The notes below the pieces were generated by a model. It did not search any database. It was not told where the DNA came from and was given only the letters and a program-made list of their open reading frames with translations. From Phoronis australis (taxonomy: Eukaryota > Phoronida > Phoronidae): a stretch of DNA of 64,000 bases. Numbering within the stretch: the first letter of the stretch is position 1; the number at the start of each line of letters is the position of its first letter. The DNA lies in NCBI GenBank assembly GCA_002633005.1, contig NMRA01000505.1, positions 93,615 to 157,614 on the forward strand, read 5' to 3'. Both the position numbers and the translations under genes were made by a program. Positions 11,311 to 22,800 of this stretch are shown here, in pieces.

Positions 11311-11540
11311 AATGGCGGATTTAGAGGGAGCCCTGACCCCCCCCCCTAGAATTCTCCCAGATCCCGTTTGGCAGTTTGGGGGGGCAAATGTTTTACGGGC
11401 AAAATTCTGGCTAATACTCTGGCTTGTCCCCCAACTCAAAATCCTGGGTCCGCGCCTGGCACTGAAAAAGTTTGGGCTATAGCCAGTGGCGGATTTAGAA
11501 GGAGGCCATGACCCCTCTAAAACTTTCCCAGACAAGCTTA
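11311..11540. mobile_element. GGCGGATYTAGG-type MITE, one full and one partial copy
   Basis: The stretch begins near tggcggatttagaggg and ends with tcctgggtccgcgcctgg near 11460, so the ends are roughly inverted. A second partial copy starts at 11489 (tggcggatttagaagg). Relatives in this window are at 17700-17850, 30103-30216, 34801-34912, 46263-46340, 47010-47160 and 59112-59252. Confidence 0.65.
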
Positions 11541-11679
11541 ATACAATAGAACCTCATGGATTGAACATAAAAACTTCTTAAAATATATCATTTAAATTTT
11601 TACGCAAAAATGTATCATATTCATTACACCATATCTTAAATGGCAATTGTCATAAAGTGTTTGATTTTACTTTATTTCT

Positions 11680-11748
11680 GTTTCTGTTGACAAAGGACAT
11701 TATTACATCCGAAATTCCATTCTTGTTGTTTTATTTACGTAAAATACT
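11680..11748 (+). repeat. Single arm of the hairpin MITE seen at 41.6 kb
   Basis: The segment ttctgtttctgttgacaaag, continuing to gttgttttatttacgt, matches one arm of the long hairpin at 41611-41780. It is therefore a solo copy of a dispersed repeat. Confidence 0.65.
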
Positions 11749-11861
11749 CAAACACTATCGGGTGTACGTCACATCCAACAATAGCATGTGTGACGCGGTA
11801 TTATAAATGCGTGGTAATTCACGATCACGTGGCTTTGCGAAACCTCTCTAATCATGTGGTA

Positions 11862-12012
11862 AATTATAAGTTCTAACGCGATAAATTATAGGTTCTGACG
11901 TGACAAAGTATAGGTTCTGACTTGATAAAGTGTAGGTCCTAATATGATAAATTATAGGTCCTGACGTGATAAATTTTAGGTTCTGACGTCATAAATTTTG
12001 GTCTTGACATCT
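11862..12012. repeat. Imperfect 24-25-bp tandem repeat
   Basis: About six variants of gataaattataggttctgac follow one another; several end in the CRE-like string tgacgt. The frames crossing it on the - strand are repeat-driven and not genes. Confidence 0.8.
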
Positions 12013-12517
12013 TTTTTTGGTCTTGTAGACTGAAATTAATGTTTGGGACAGCCTTCCTGCACAAGAAAATGTTATGGTTTTTGGTATTAATTTTTGGTCC
12101 TGCAAAGTAAAAATAATGTTTTAAAATCTTGCATCGAAAAAACGTGTCATGGATTTGTTTGTGGTTTGGCTTACCATACAACGGGAGTTGAAAGTATCTG
12201 CTCAAATCATATGCTGTCCTAGGAGAGTTGGGAAGATATCCAGTTTACGTACTATTGCTCATCATGTTCCTCTCGATTATTTTTTGCGAATACTGAAAGA
12301 CTATGTAAAAAACTCACACGACATCTGAAAATAAAGAGGCATTGTAGATTTTGCGGCCGAAACACGCATTTTTGTGATTAATGTTGGACAGGCTAGACTT
12401 CTTGAAATTATTAGCTTTGACCTGCTATGGGCGTTGTAAAACATTTCCTAACATCAGGGTGAGTGACTACCAGTTAAACACGCGTAATATACCGGTACTT
12501 AATGCCATTTATTGAGT

Positions 12518-12582
12518 GTGGTATAGCTCCACCAGTAGAACGTTAGACTGGTACCTCCGGCAGGGGTCGCAATTCCGCGCTG
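12518..12582 (+). repeat. Degenerate tRNA-like SINE head
   Basis: The stretch has an A-box-like tagctccaccagtagaac and a B-box-like gggtcgcaattcc at tRNA-like spacing. The arms do not pair well enough for a real tRNA, so this is read as a decayed tRNA-derived SINE. Confidence 0.35.
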
Positions 12583-12722
12583 GCTGAGTCTGATCTAAGA
12601 AAATCACTCTCCCGCCGACAATGTCCCTCTCAGTGTTCATGGGCAGATTGCTGGCATACATTAGATAGCGTCTTACGTCATTCAGTAGTTACTGCAGTAA
12701 ATATATCAAAAAGTGTTGGCAA

Positions 12723-12930
12723 TTAATGCAGCCAGCAACAACGTTATCTTAATGCAGCCACCAACAACGTTATCTTAATGCAGCCACCAACAACGTTATC
12801 TTAATGCAGCCACCAACAACGTTATCTTAATGCAGCCACCAACAGTTGTCTTAATGCAGCCACCAACAACGTTATCTTAATGCAGTCACCAACAACGTTA
12901 TCTTAATGCAGACACCAACAACGTTATCTT
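12723..12930. repeat. 26-bp minisatellite, about eight units
   Basis: Eight copies of ttaatgcagccaccaacaac plus gttatc follow one another, one of them shortened by three bases. There is no coding pattern. Confidence 0.95.
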
Positions 12931-13754
12931 TTAAATTTTGCGTTTGAAAAGTACTGTTGAAGTGTAAGTAGAAGAGATCTTCGGAAAATTGGTTGTTATA
13001 TAAATACACCCTTGAAGACACAAACCAGAGGTGCATGCTTATGAGACACAACACATTCCCGATTCTTTTATTATTTATATGTGGAATTCGTGCCGCGCTC
13101 GTCTTCATATGCTTTTTTGTTTTTGTAGTAATCCCAAGCGAACAGACGGGAGGCTAACTACGCTATGACTTTGGGCGAGGATATAAGAAAATTCCGTGAC
13201 AACTTGCCTGATGTCAGTAACTCAATTATTTCAAGATCAATTGTTTAGATTGGTATTCCGCATTGATCGCTAGACTCGTTAAACTGAGTCTAAACACGCG
13301 CGTAGATGTCTTACACTGACGTTACCAATGCCAGTCTCTCTTAATTTCATTTAGCAAACGAAGATTCGAAAGTCACTGAGCAATTAGTTTCAGCGTAAAC
13401 GTCTTATAAAAATGTCTTCAAGAGGCTAATCGCGAGGTCATTAAGACTAAATCTCCTTGCTTGTCACAACCAACTAACACAAGAAGGCAAGACGAACTCC
13501 CCCTTTATATGTAACAATATTTGTTCCCAGGCTCATGCGTACTATGATTTATTTTTCTGGATGAATTAGAGCAAGAGATTTCCCGTGTAAAACTGAAATA
13601 CAATTTTGAAATACCCGGATAAAGAGCCGTGAGTGAGGATTAAAAGCAAGTATCGTCAGGGCAGGTCATCGATGCGTGTTAACTTTTCAAATATCTATCT
13701 TGGAACTCACTGAAGGAAGACTTATGTTACAGTGGAAACGCCTTTGAAGATACA
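12931..13754. other. Upstream region of the CARP gene
   Basis: No exon is recognised. The 5'UTR and promoter of the downstream carbonic anhydrase-related gene probably lie here, but no TATA box or start site could be supported. Confidence 0.35.
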
Positions 13755-13811
13755 ATGGGAATCGAGTTCAACATTCTTATTGACGTGTTGTGTATTGCAG
13801 TGTTTGTTTGA
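13755..13811 (+). promoter_or_regulatory. 18-codon upstream ORF, a duplicated copy of the CARP start exon
   Basis: An ATG opens MGIEFNILIDVLCIAVFV and stops at TGA (13809-13811), 7 bp before the main CARP start. The 64-bp stretch from 13755 is a clear tandem copy of the start exon (MGIQFNFLIHVWCVAVFV). The 64-bp period is not a multiple of three, so the two ATGs are in different frames. If transcribed, the first would be read as an upstream ORF. Whether it lies in the mRNA is not shown by the sequence. Confidence 0.7.
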
Positions 13812-13818
13812 AGAGACC

Positions 13819-16800
13819 ATGGGAATCCAGTTCAACTTTCTTATTCACGTGTGGTGTGTTGCAGTGTTTGTTTCCCGGGGTGAGTACTAAAGTAAAAACC
13901 CATGTTGTCTACTTACCAATATAACTTAGTGAGATGAGTACAGTGCAGTATCTACATCAAGCAGGATTTGGAATTTTTCTCTTTAAGAGGATTTCTTCTT
14001 GTTTGGTTTCGATTTCCACTTACTTGATTTCCAGACGCGTTTCCTATTTTTATTCTCTTTTATCATTTTTTGACTATATTCGTGCAAAAACGCTTATTTC
14101 AGTTAAACTTTACAACACGAAAAATATTTCTTTCACACGAGGCTATTTATGGAACCATACATCACCTGGAACCTTTTTCTCTTTTTTTCATCGGTCATTC
14201 CAAGCCCTGATGTAGAAGTAATGCACTCGGTTCAATCCGGCCTTGTCCGATACACGTGTGGATGTGTGGATTTTCTGTGTTCTATTCTAAATGCCAGTCC
14301 ATACAGTGTAGAGAAAAAAGTCAGCCTAGCTTCTGCCCAGCGTACGTTGCAAAGTCAGCGAGAGGTACTCAGAGTCTAAATTTGATGGATCAGTGCGGTT
14401 AGTTAGTTAGGAAAAAGTTCAGCTATTGTCCCGGGATAAGAGCACCCTGAGGTCCACTTTACCAGAGGTGTAACTCGGCAAATCGAGAGACTCCATTGTG
14501 GGCTCTGTTGATTACCACCCGTTCTCAGTATTTATCCGTCAGGAATTTTTCGTTTTTGAAGTGAACTTCTTTTCACCGAGACATCAAAAAACGACCCCAA
14601 AAAGCTCCCTCTTTGAGCTTTTTGTTCAGTTTCATGAATCTTCTTTCCCGTGAAGTCTTATTCAAAATCCGTTGTCTTGTTATAACCTTCTCTAATCGTG
14701 CAGTTTCCAACTCCTTAAATCGTTTTGCAGGCAACTGATTTGGAAAAGACTCCTCGTAGGGAATTGTCTCTGAAAAGGCACGTTTTCTGAGTGTCACGCA
14801 CCGTATACCGACCACCATGGTACAAATGTAGTAATGTGACTTATTTTGCAGTGTCGTCTGAAGACAGGTGGGAGAAATGGTGGACGTACAGTGACTATCT
14901 TTCTGGTAGGACTCTTGTTTTACTTTAATGAAACTAAGCCAGCATGTGCGCTCTCGTCATGTGAATGAATGAACCAACGATTCTTACAACTTTGTGCCTC
15001 CATTATTTATTTATATATCTTTCATGACACAAAACATTCTCGTTATTACTATCATTGCCTTGAGGGTTCCAGTAAATCCTGTCATTTCTACCCGATATGG
15101 CCCACACACAAAATGGCATTCAGTAATTGAATATTTAAGTGGCTACGTTTTGTTACAATTGATCAATCTAGAGTGCTTTTGACGGACGATTTAGTCACTA
15201 CGTCGTGATCGTCTATAATCAGCACAATGTAAGACTCATCTGGCGTCGCAGTTGCATGCGAATATGCAAAAATTAATCAACTTTTGCCCCACGCTTGGGA
15301 GTTTTTTTATTTCGGCGAGACAAATTTGCCTTGCCTGCTCCGCAGTCGAACTCTGTGTAAAGTTGTGGACTTGGTGAAAACTTTTCAGGTTCCAAGGAGG
15401 TTTGAAGTTGCCACACTTTAATGATAAACTTGCGTTCCGGAAGCTCAATGTTCTTAAGCTCAGACTCATTATTTAAACTAAATCGGTGGAATAGCTGTTG
15501 CAGTTAGCATGGTTGCAGATTGTGAAGTTCGCAAAAAGTATGACCCACATCTTATCAATGCAATTTGCGTGAGAGTTTTCAGACAAGACCGTTATCTAAA
15601 GGAACTCTGAGAACGGCTTGTGGCTTACAAAATGTCTACTCTGACCACTTTGGGGGTTTTGTTGTTTTTTATTTCACAAACCATTGTTACTTTGTGAAAG
15701 TTAAAAGTCCCCGTGTTTAAATTTCCACATTTCCATGATATGACTTTTAAATTTTACTAATTCTGCAAATTCGGCATAGAATATGACATGAAAACCAATG
15801 ACATTATATGTGCATAAGGTGTGATACTGCAAATAACCTTTCCATTGGTCATAAAAATAGGCACGTTGTTATATTTTTACAACGAAATTCAAATTTAGGG
15901 CGTTATTTTTGAATTTATGAGTGTCACCGGTTACTGAAATCTGGAACTACCATTGGAAATATTCTAATATTGGTACTGATGTTGTCAACAAAAATAAATT
16001 ACGAAACTTGTAATATCGCCAGTTACGTCGATAGTTCATTTACAAATGTTTCTCTAATACTCAGTTATGCAAGATGGGGATCAAGATTCCTGATCTCTCA
16101 TACTTTAGTTCTTTTCTGAGAACATTTTAACAATTTGCATTACATCAAAACAACAGTTGTTACTCGGTAAATTGTCAGCATTTACCTAAGAGGAAACACA
16201 GCCGTCCTGTTTTATCAAACTAGACTGTAATTGATTCAGATTCTTACTGTAGTTTTAACCATCCAAAAAGAACATCCTCAAAATTTTGAAAACTTGAATT
16301 CACTGCAATTTTGGTTTGATTTCGTTATGGTAGTAGGAAATTTATTTTATGAAAAGAAATTGATTTCAGGGTCAACACGTCTCCGTGTTCCTCCACCGCC
16401 ACGTGGCCCGGTGTCCCGCGATATTCCCCAAGCCTTATAAACCCTTTACCCTTTGATACGATTTCTGTGCAAATTCTTGGTCTGCATTATCCGTATGGGT
16501 AAAAATATCTTCAGTGGGTACCGGGAAATACCGCCATGGACCCGAAAAGGGCAATAAAACACTTCTGAATGAAACAGAAAATTTCCCTCAAAACTGAATT
16601 TTTTTGCTGTGCTAGTTTGTATTTTAGAGAAGGTGTTGAGAGGTTTTAGTAACGTCATGTAAGCAAATCCACACAAGCTTTAGTTCCTTGTAGTTCCTGT
16701 GAAATCTGCTTGTTACTCATGAACTAAATCTAATGCTGTCGTTTACACGTTGACAGGACCCCGTCAGTGGGGCGGTGTTAATCCCGACTGGGACATATGT

Positions 16801-19800
16801 AGTAAGGGCAAGCTTCAGTCTCCCGTTAACTTGGATCCAAAAATTCTGCTATTTGATCCGAACTTAAAACACGTCCACATTGGGTCCACCCTGGTAAGTA
16901 AACTAATATTTCAGTTTGCAAATATTGCAGCCTAACAACACTGTGACGTAGATATGCTTAGATGGTTAGTTAGCCGCAAATGAACATTCTTTACCTTCGC
17001 AAATCATTCATTATTTATGAATAAAGAAAATAAAATTCTCTGCCTAAATTATTGCCTTGAACCTAAATCGCTTAGATAACTCAAATTATGTCATGGTATA
17101 CTGACAGCTAAATCAGGATTTTTGTGCAGCTGTATCCGCAGAACCTCATCCGGCTTCGTTTACTGCAAGTACGATAGCACGGCACAAAGTCTTGATTGCA
17201 AACTGTTCATCATTTATATACTTATATTAAGACGGTGCTAATAAATGAAACTTTATAACACATTACGTAACTATTCATCGTTCATTTGTTCAAAGCTGCA
17301 TTTCATCCTGGTTATCTGGCTAAAAACCAAAATTCCAAGTAATCCCTCAGTTACTCTCACAAAGTCGATCTCGAAGTATTAGTTACCTTGATACGAATTC
17401 TCGTTACCAAAAAGAACGTCGAAACAATCAATGGCTTATTTGAAAACGTTTCAGAGTATATTGGAATTGGCCAATCCTAAAATTGTGCATCAAAATGTAC
17501 CCATTGTCTGGGACTTGAGCTGCCAACGGAAATAAAATCCTACTATGGGGAGGACAATTATGAGTCTGGCTTTATGAGTGTATAACGCGTAATTTAATTT
17601 TCGTTTTAGCCAGTTTAAGTGGACGAGGTGCAAACTGAAGACGATTTTATTTTCGCGATGTTGTTACGACGACTGCTCTCTGAAATAAACACTGAATTAT
17701 AATTTTGGCCAAGGGGGCCATGCCCCCCCCCCTAAAACTCTTCCTGATTCCATTTGGCAATTCGAGGGTGCGAATGTCTGACGGGCAAAATCTTGGCTAA
17801 TACTCTTCTCTGGCTCCCTCTAACTATAAATCCTGGATCCGCCCCTGTTTTGCGTAGTCACTGGCCCACACAGACGTGAGGCCCAGCGCGAATGAGGCCT
17901 TCAGTATGAAATAATTCTGTCAATGGAAGATGCTCAATCAAAAAGCAAAGACTGGGATAAACAACTCGGAGCACAACAGACTGAATGGAGTTTCGACGTA
18001 CACGCTACCGAACAACACCACGTCACACGGTTAACCACTACTCACCGACTCCATTGTTGAGCTACGTAACAGGTCACGTGACAGATTCTCCGTTAAAGAA
18101 TTGAACTGTTTTAACAGTTTAAAAACTTTACTAAAGTAAAATCTATAATATACACTGTCAAAAATTTCAACATCTTATTACGTTAAATTGGCTGCGATGA
18201 TCGTGCATGTAGCAGTTAAAAGCTAACTCCGCCTTCCGTTAAAACTAACTATTATGAGACAGACAACTTGCAATCACTGGTCTCGGTTTATTCGTTACTC
18301 AGATTTAAAGGTGATTTTTGAACTTGAAAGACCAAGACATAACATTCTGTTATGGCTTCAGAACAGGTTCAACAATTAAGTGCTTGTCTCAGCCGGTCAA
18401 TTTTTCGAGTAACCATAGACTTACTGCTTCTAGTCTTCAAGATTCACATTCTATCGCATTGTTGCGCCAACGTTGATTTTAAGTACCTAGACATATTTTG
18501 AAACTGATTTTCGCCACAGCGTTGTGGCGACGTTGTGCCTGCTGTTCAGTGAACAGATCGAAGTCAGATAAATCGCTAAGATGCCTGATCTGTCCTACCC
18601 CAAATCAGACAGTAGATCTGCTCTCCTACCATGAACAGGTTACATTCCATTGGCGAGAATGGGATTAGGTCTGCCTGTCCTGGTAATCACACGATGATTG
18701 GCCACAATATTAGTATTTTGCTCTGGGATGATTTGTAAATTGCTTGTAAGATGGCAGAAGGATCAGAAACTGTTGTTAAAACGTATTTTTAGCGCCTAAT
18801 GTGCCCTCTAATGTGATGTCCTGTTTATCTTCTTATATCAATTTAACATGTGAACGCGGTATTGATGAGCGGTTCCCGCGTGCCTGACAAAACGTGTACC
18901 TAACTCGCTGCAAACCTGCAGAACATTATTTTATTTGAAAGTGTGAAACAGCATTTCTTTTTAATGACATTGTCATTGGCCACAATTAGGTAAACAATTT
19001 TCACATAACGGCGATAACACAAACTTTCATTAATGGTAAAGCACACTGAACGCTTTGCTTTATGTTCAGTGTGGGGACAGGTTTAACATCAAGTGTTCGA
19101 ATAGGACCGGTTAGTTGCATCACACTGCCTAGTGAAGATGTACTAGTCTTGCTCAGTGCTATTGTGTAGGTATGCGAGGCAGTGCTGACCATTTTTATAC
19201 TTTTTTCTTTGTGACAAATGCTCAGCCTTTGTAATTGCCAGTCACGTCAAAACATGACGATCTCATTGGTTTTATCAACACACTGTATAACCTTCTTTTA
19301 AGAACATCGACAGCATCACTGGCGCGTCAGCGTGTTAGAAATGACTCGTCACGTGTCAGAAAAGACCCTCACAACGTGACGCTAGTGGCGTTCCATGACA
19401 TGTGACCTATTGCTGGGCGAGATTGGCAACGAGTAACGAAAACCCTCCACCTGCCAGTGGGGAAGTGAAATTACACATTATAATAAAAACAATCACAACA
19501 CCACGCGTCACATTCAATGCTGTTGTAGGCGCGGATCCTGAAGGCGGTCCATTGTTGTAATGCAAGATTCTTAAGCGCCACCTTCGTGTTGTTTCTCTGA
19601 CCGAACTACCGTTGTAGTCCAAAGGCCGTGTTACTGAAATTGCAGGTGTCTGGAACGCTTGTCAACCGAGGACAATATATAACATACATCGTAGATAGCA
19701 CACCTGCTGTACACTTCAGAGGTGGCCCTCTATCTTACAAGTACCAAGTCACCGACGTCACTTTCCATTTTGGCGAGGAAAACGGCAATGGTTCCGAACA

Positions 19801-22800
19801 CACTATTGATGGTAGACACACTGCTGCTGAGGTAAACATGCTTGTAACCTGTACTGGGGCAGGCCTACATTCGGGTGATAGATCGTATTTTCATGAAGTT
19901 TGGGCATGCTATTTGATTTTCACACATCCATGTAGCGAAATATCTTCATGTGCTCAATTTCCATATTTCCAGAGAGTTCGACCAAAGGTAGAAAAAGTAA
20001 TTATATGAAGAAGCCCATAGCATATCGTCTGTGTTTCAGTTTATGACTAGATGTATTCGTCTCATTTATGCCATCTCCTTCAAATTTTCACGCGATGTTG
20101 ATATTGCGGAATGTTATTATGTACATTCACGCAACACGTACAAAAACTTCGGCGGAGGTTTCACCCTGTCATTTGTACATTGGTCAGAAATTATACTGTA
20201 TAAGAAGTAGCCTGCAACAGCATTGCTGGATTTTCAAATCATATAAAGCTTATAAAATCCCCTAACGGTGCATTTTTATTTGGTCTGTATCACTGTCTTT
20301 GCTCGCTTAATGGTTCGTGACTCACATTGTCAGTGAGTTCTCCTTTTGAATTAACCTCCGTCTGTTGTTTGAATATCGTAGATACAACTACTTGGCTTCA
20401 ACTCTGTACTCTACAAGAATGTCTCTGATGCTCGCAACTCCCCCAGTGGTCTTGCCATGTTGGCCATTTTAGTACAGGTAAGCCGTGTGCAAGTTTTAGT
20501 GAAATGGTCATGATTTCTCGTGACGAAGTTGGTGTGAACTATAAAATCGGTGTGGTTAAATCAATACGCAGAAAGTACATGTAGATACAATACAGGTCGA
20601 ATATGACGCATGAACCTTTTGACTGTCGGACACCGTTATAAATGAGGGAACTGAAAGGACCATTTCATCGTTGAATTCTTAGAAGCGCTTTGGAATTCAA
20701 AAAAAAAAACATAGCGCCACTCACTCAATCCTGAACTGGTGCCAAATGACCCGGAGAACTCAATTCACAAGCAATGCGTACATACACCATTTTCGAATAC
20801 TCAGTTTTAGGGTTGGCCAACCTCACTAAATCCAGAGGCGTATTCTTGAATAGTTGTCGATTTTGATGTTCTCGCTGTGTATATGTAAGAGACCAGTTGG
20901 ATGAGCAGGAGTGACTTGAGTCAAGTGTTGTTATTTTGATTGTTTTATGACTGAAGATCACGTGTCCTACGTCCCAAGAAGTGACGCAGTCGGATCCATT
21001 TTTCAAAAACGCATTTTCTCGATTACTAGGGTTGACTTCTTGAAGTCATTAGCTTTGACAAGGTCTACAAACGATAGCAAAATCCGTTGCGTTTTGTGGT
21101 TTTATTAGAAATCGCTGGCGTTGGTTTTCCGGCAATCATTCGAGCGACTATAAATGAAACCGACGTATGTGACATCCAGGACACCTTACATATTTTTGTG
21201 CTCCCGACGGGCACTCGCTCGTCGTGGGCTGTGAACTTTGCCGCCCGTCACTTTATAACTTGCACCACACGCCGCAATTTGGAGATTCACTTTTTGCATA
21301 AATGACTAGAGCGTCGTCCATGATGACTGACCAATGTCCTAAGACTCTTTTAGACTCAATACACGCTGGACCAACAAACACACCTGGTTCTATATCTCCT
21401 CTTCATTAACTGTTGCCGCACAAAACGGAAATTATCTGTTTAATTTCATTATATCATTCCCGAGGCTAAGCCTGTAGTCACGAAGTTTATAGGAAAAAGA
21501 AGATTACCCGGCGATGGTTGATGAATGTTAAATCCCGAAGGATAACCTGAAATTGACTGAAAGAAATAAAGCTATTTATCTGTTTAGCGTATCAATCGAA
21601 TGCCTGGTAATCTTGTCGAGACTGTCTTATGTCTTGTCAGACTTAATCTCAGTTGACAATTTCTCTCTTCACTACTTGTAAGGCTAACACTCGTTCCTTG
21701 CTTGTCAGCGCAGCTATGAATGAATGAAAAAATCTTTGTTTAGCACACGTGTAATTAAACATTCTTATTTTTGTACCCAACTGCATTATGGTGTTCAATG
21801 TTTTTTGTTTCCTTGACTCAGGTTCGAGAAAAGACGATATCAGGCAATCCCGAGTTAAAACGGTTTGCAAAAGAAATGAAAAACGTCAGGTTCAGAGGTA
21901 AGCATACACGCTACCATTGCTATTCTCAGTAACTGTGGCTCAACTTAAACTGACCGTCTTCCGTACCTTTCTACATAGAGTGCGTATCATTAGTCATTTA
22001 CAAATTTATTCTGAAATGTTAAGACACCTTGTTATTGGAGAGCTTTTTTGGTCAATTTGACATAAAAATTGTTTTGAACATTTTTAGGATATTTATATAA
22101 AATAAAATTGCTAAAAATTGCAATTCAAACCGGAAACATCGGACGCTAGGTACGGAGTTGTATAATGTCAGTCGGTCCCAGAAGCTTGTTACCTCGATTT
22201 TCCCTCCTGATAGCTGTGACGAATGGCCAAAGCATTCAACGACTTTCCACCCCAAGCCCGACACATACAGTATTTCCATTTCACACAGCAATGCATGATA
22301 CAAAAGCAGACATAAAAATCATACAACAGCGATTCTGAACCATGTGACAGTTTTGACATTGTGCCACTTCGTCACCGCGTCACATTTCGTTTAAAATACT
22401 TTTCACAATCAGTACAATTTTGACGAAGCTTGGATTATTGCACCTGTGAACTGAAGGACCTGTATATATAAGTCTAATTGCGTGAGACAACTAGTCGAAA
22501 TTTCCAAAGATTTCATAAACTTTTCAGAAAATTCTATGATTACTCCTATTTTTCTCAATGAACTCCAAAAATCCTTCAAAGTTTTCAGCCAGTCTGTAAG
22601 ATAGGCTGTACTCACATGGAAGTAGACGAATATTAATTTCCAAAACAGCTGTAATGCACTTTGAATGTTCCACAGATCATGGAACGCGAATCACTGACAT
22701 CTCCTTGCAAGATCTGATGCCAAACACCGCCAACTTTATTACCTACGAGGGGTCACTCACTAAGCCTGGGTGCGCTGAAGGAGTCACGTGGATTATCATG

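Noticed and set aside
14573-14818. Lys/Arg-rich 81-codon - strand frame in CARP intron 1
   Set aside because: No motif, no copy elsewhere in the window and no gene signals.
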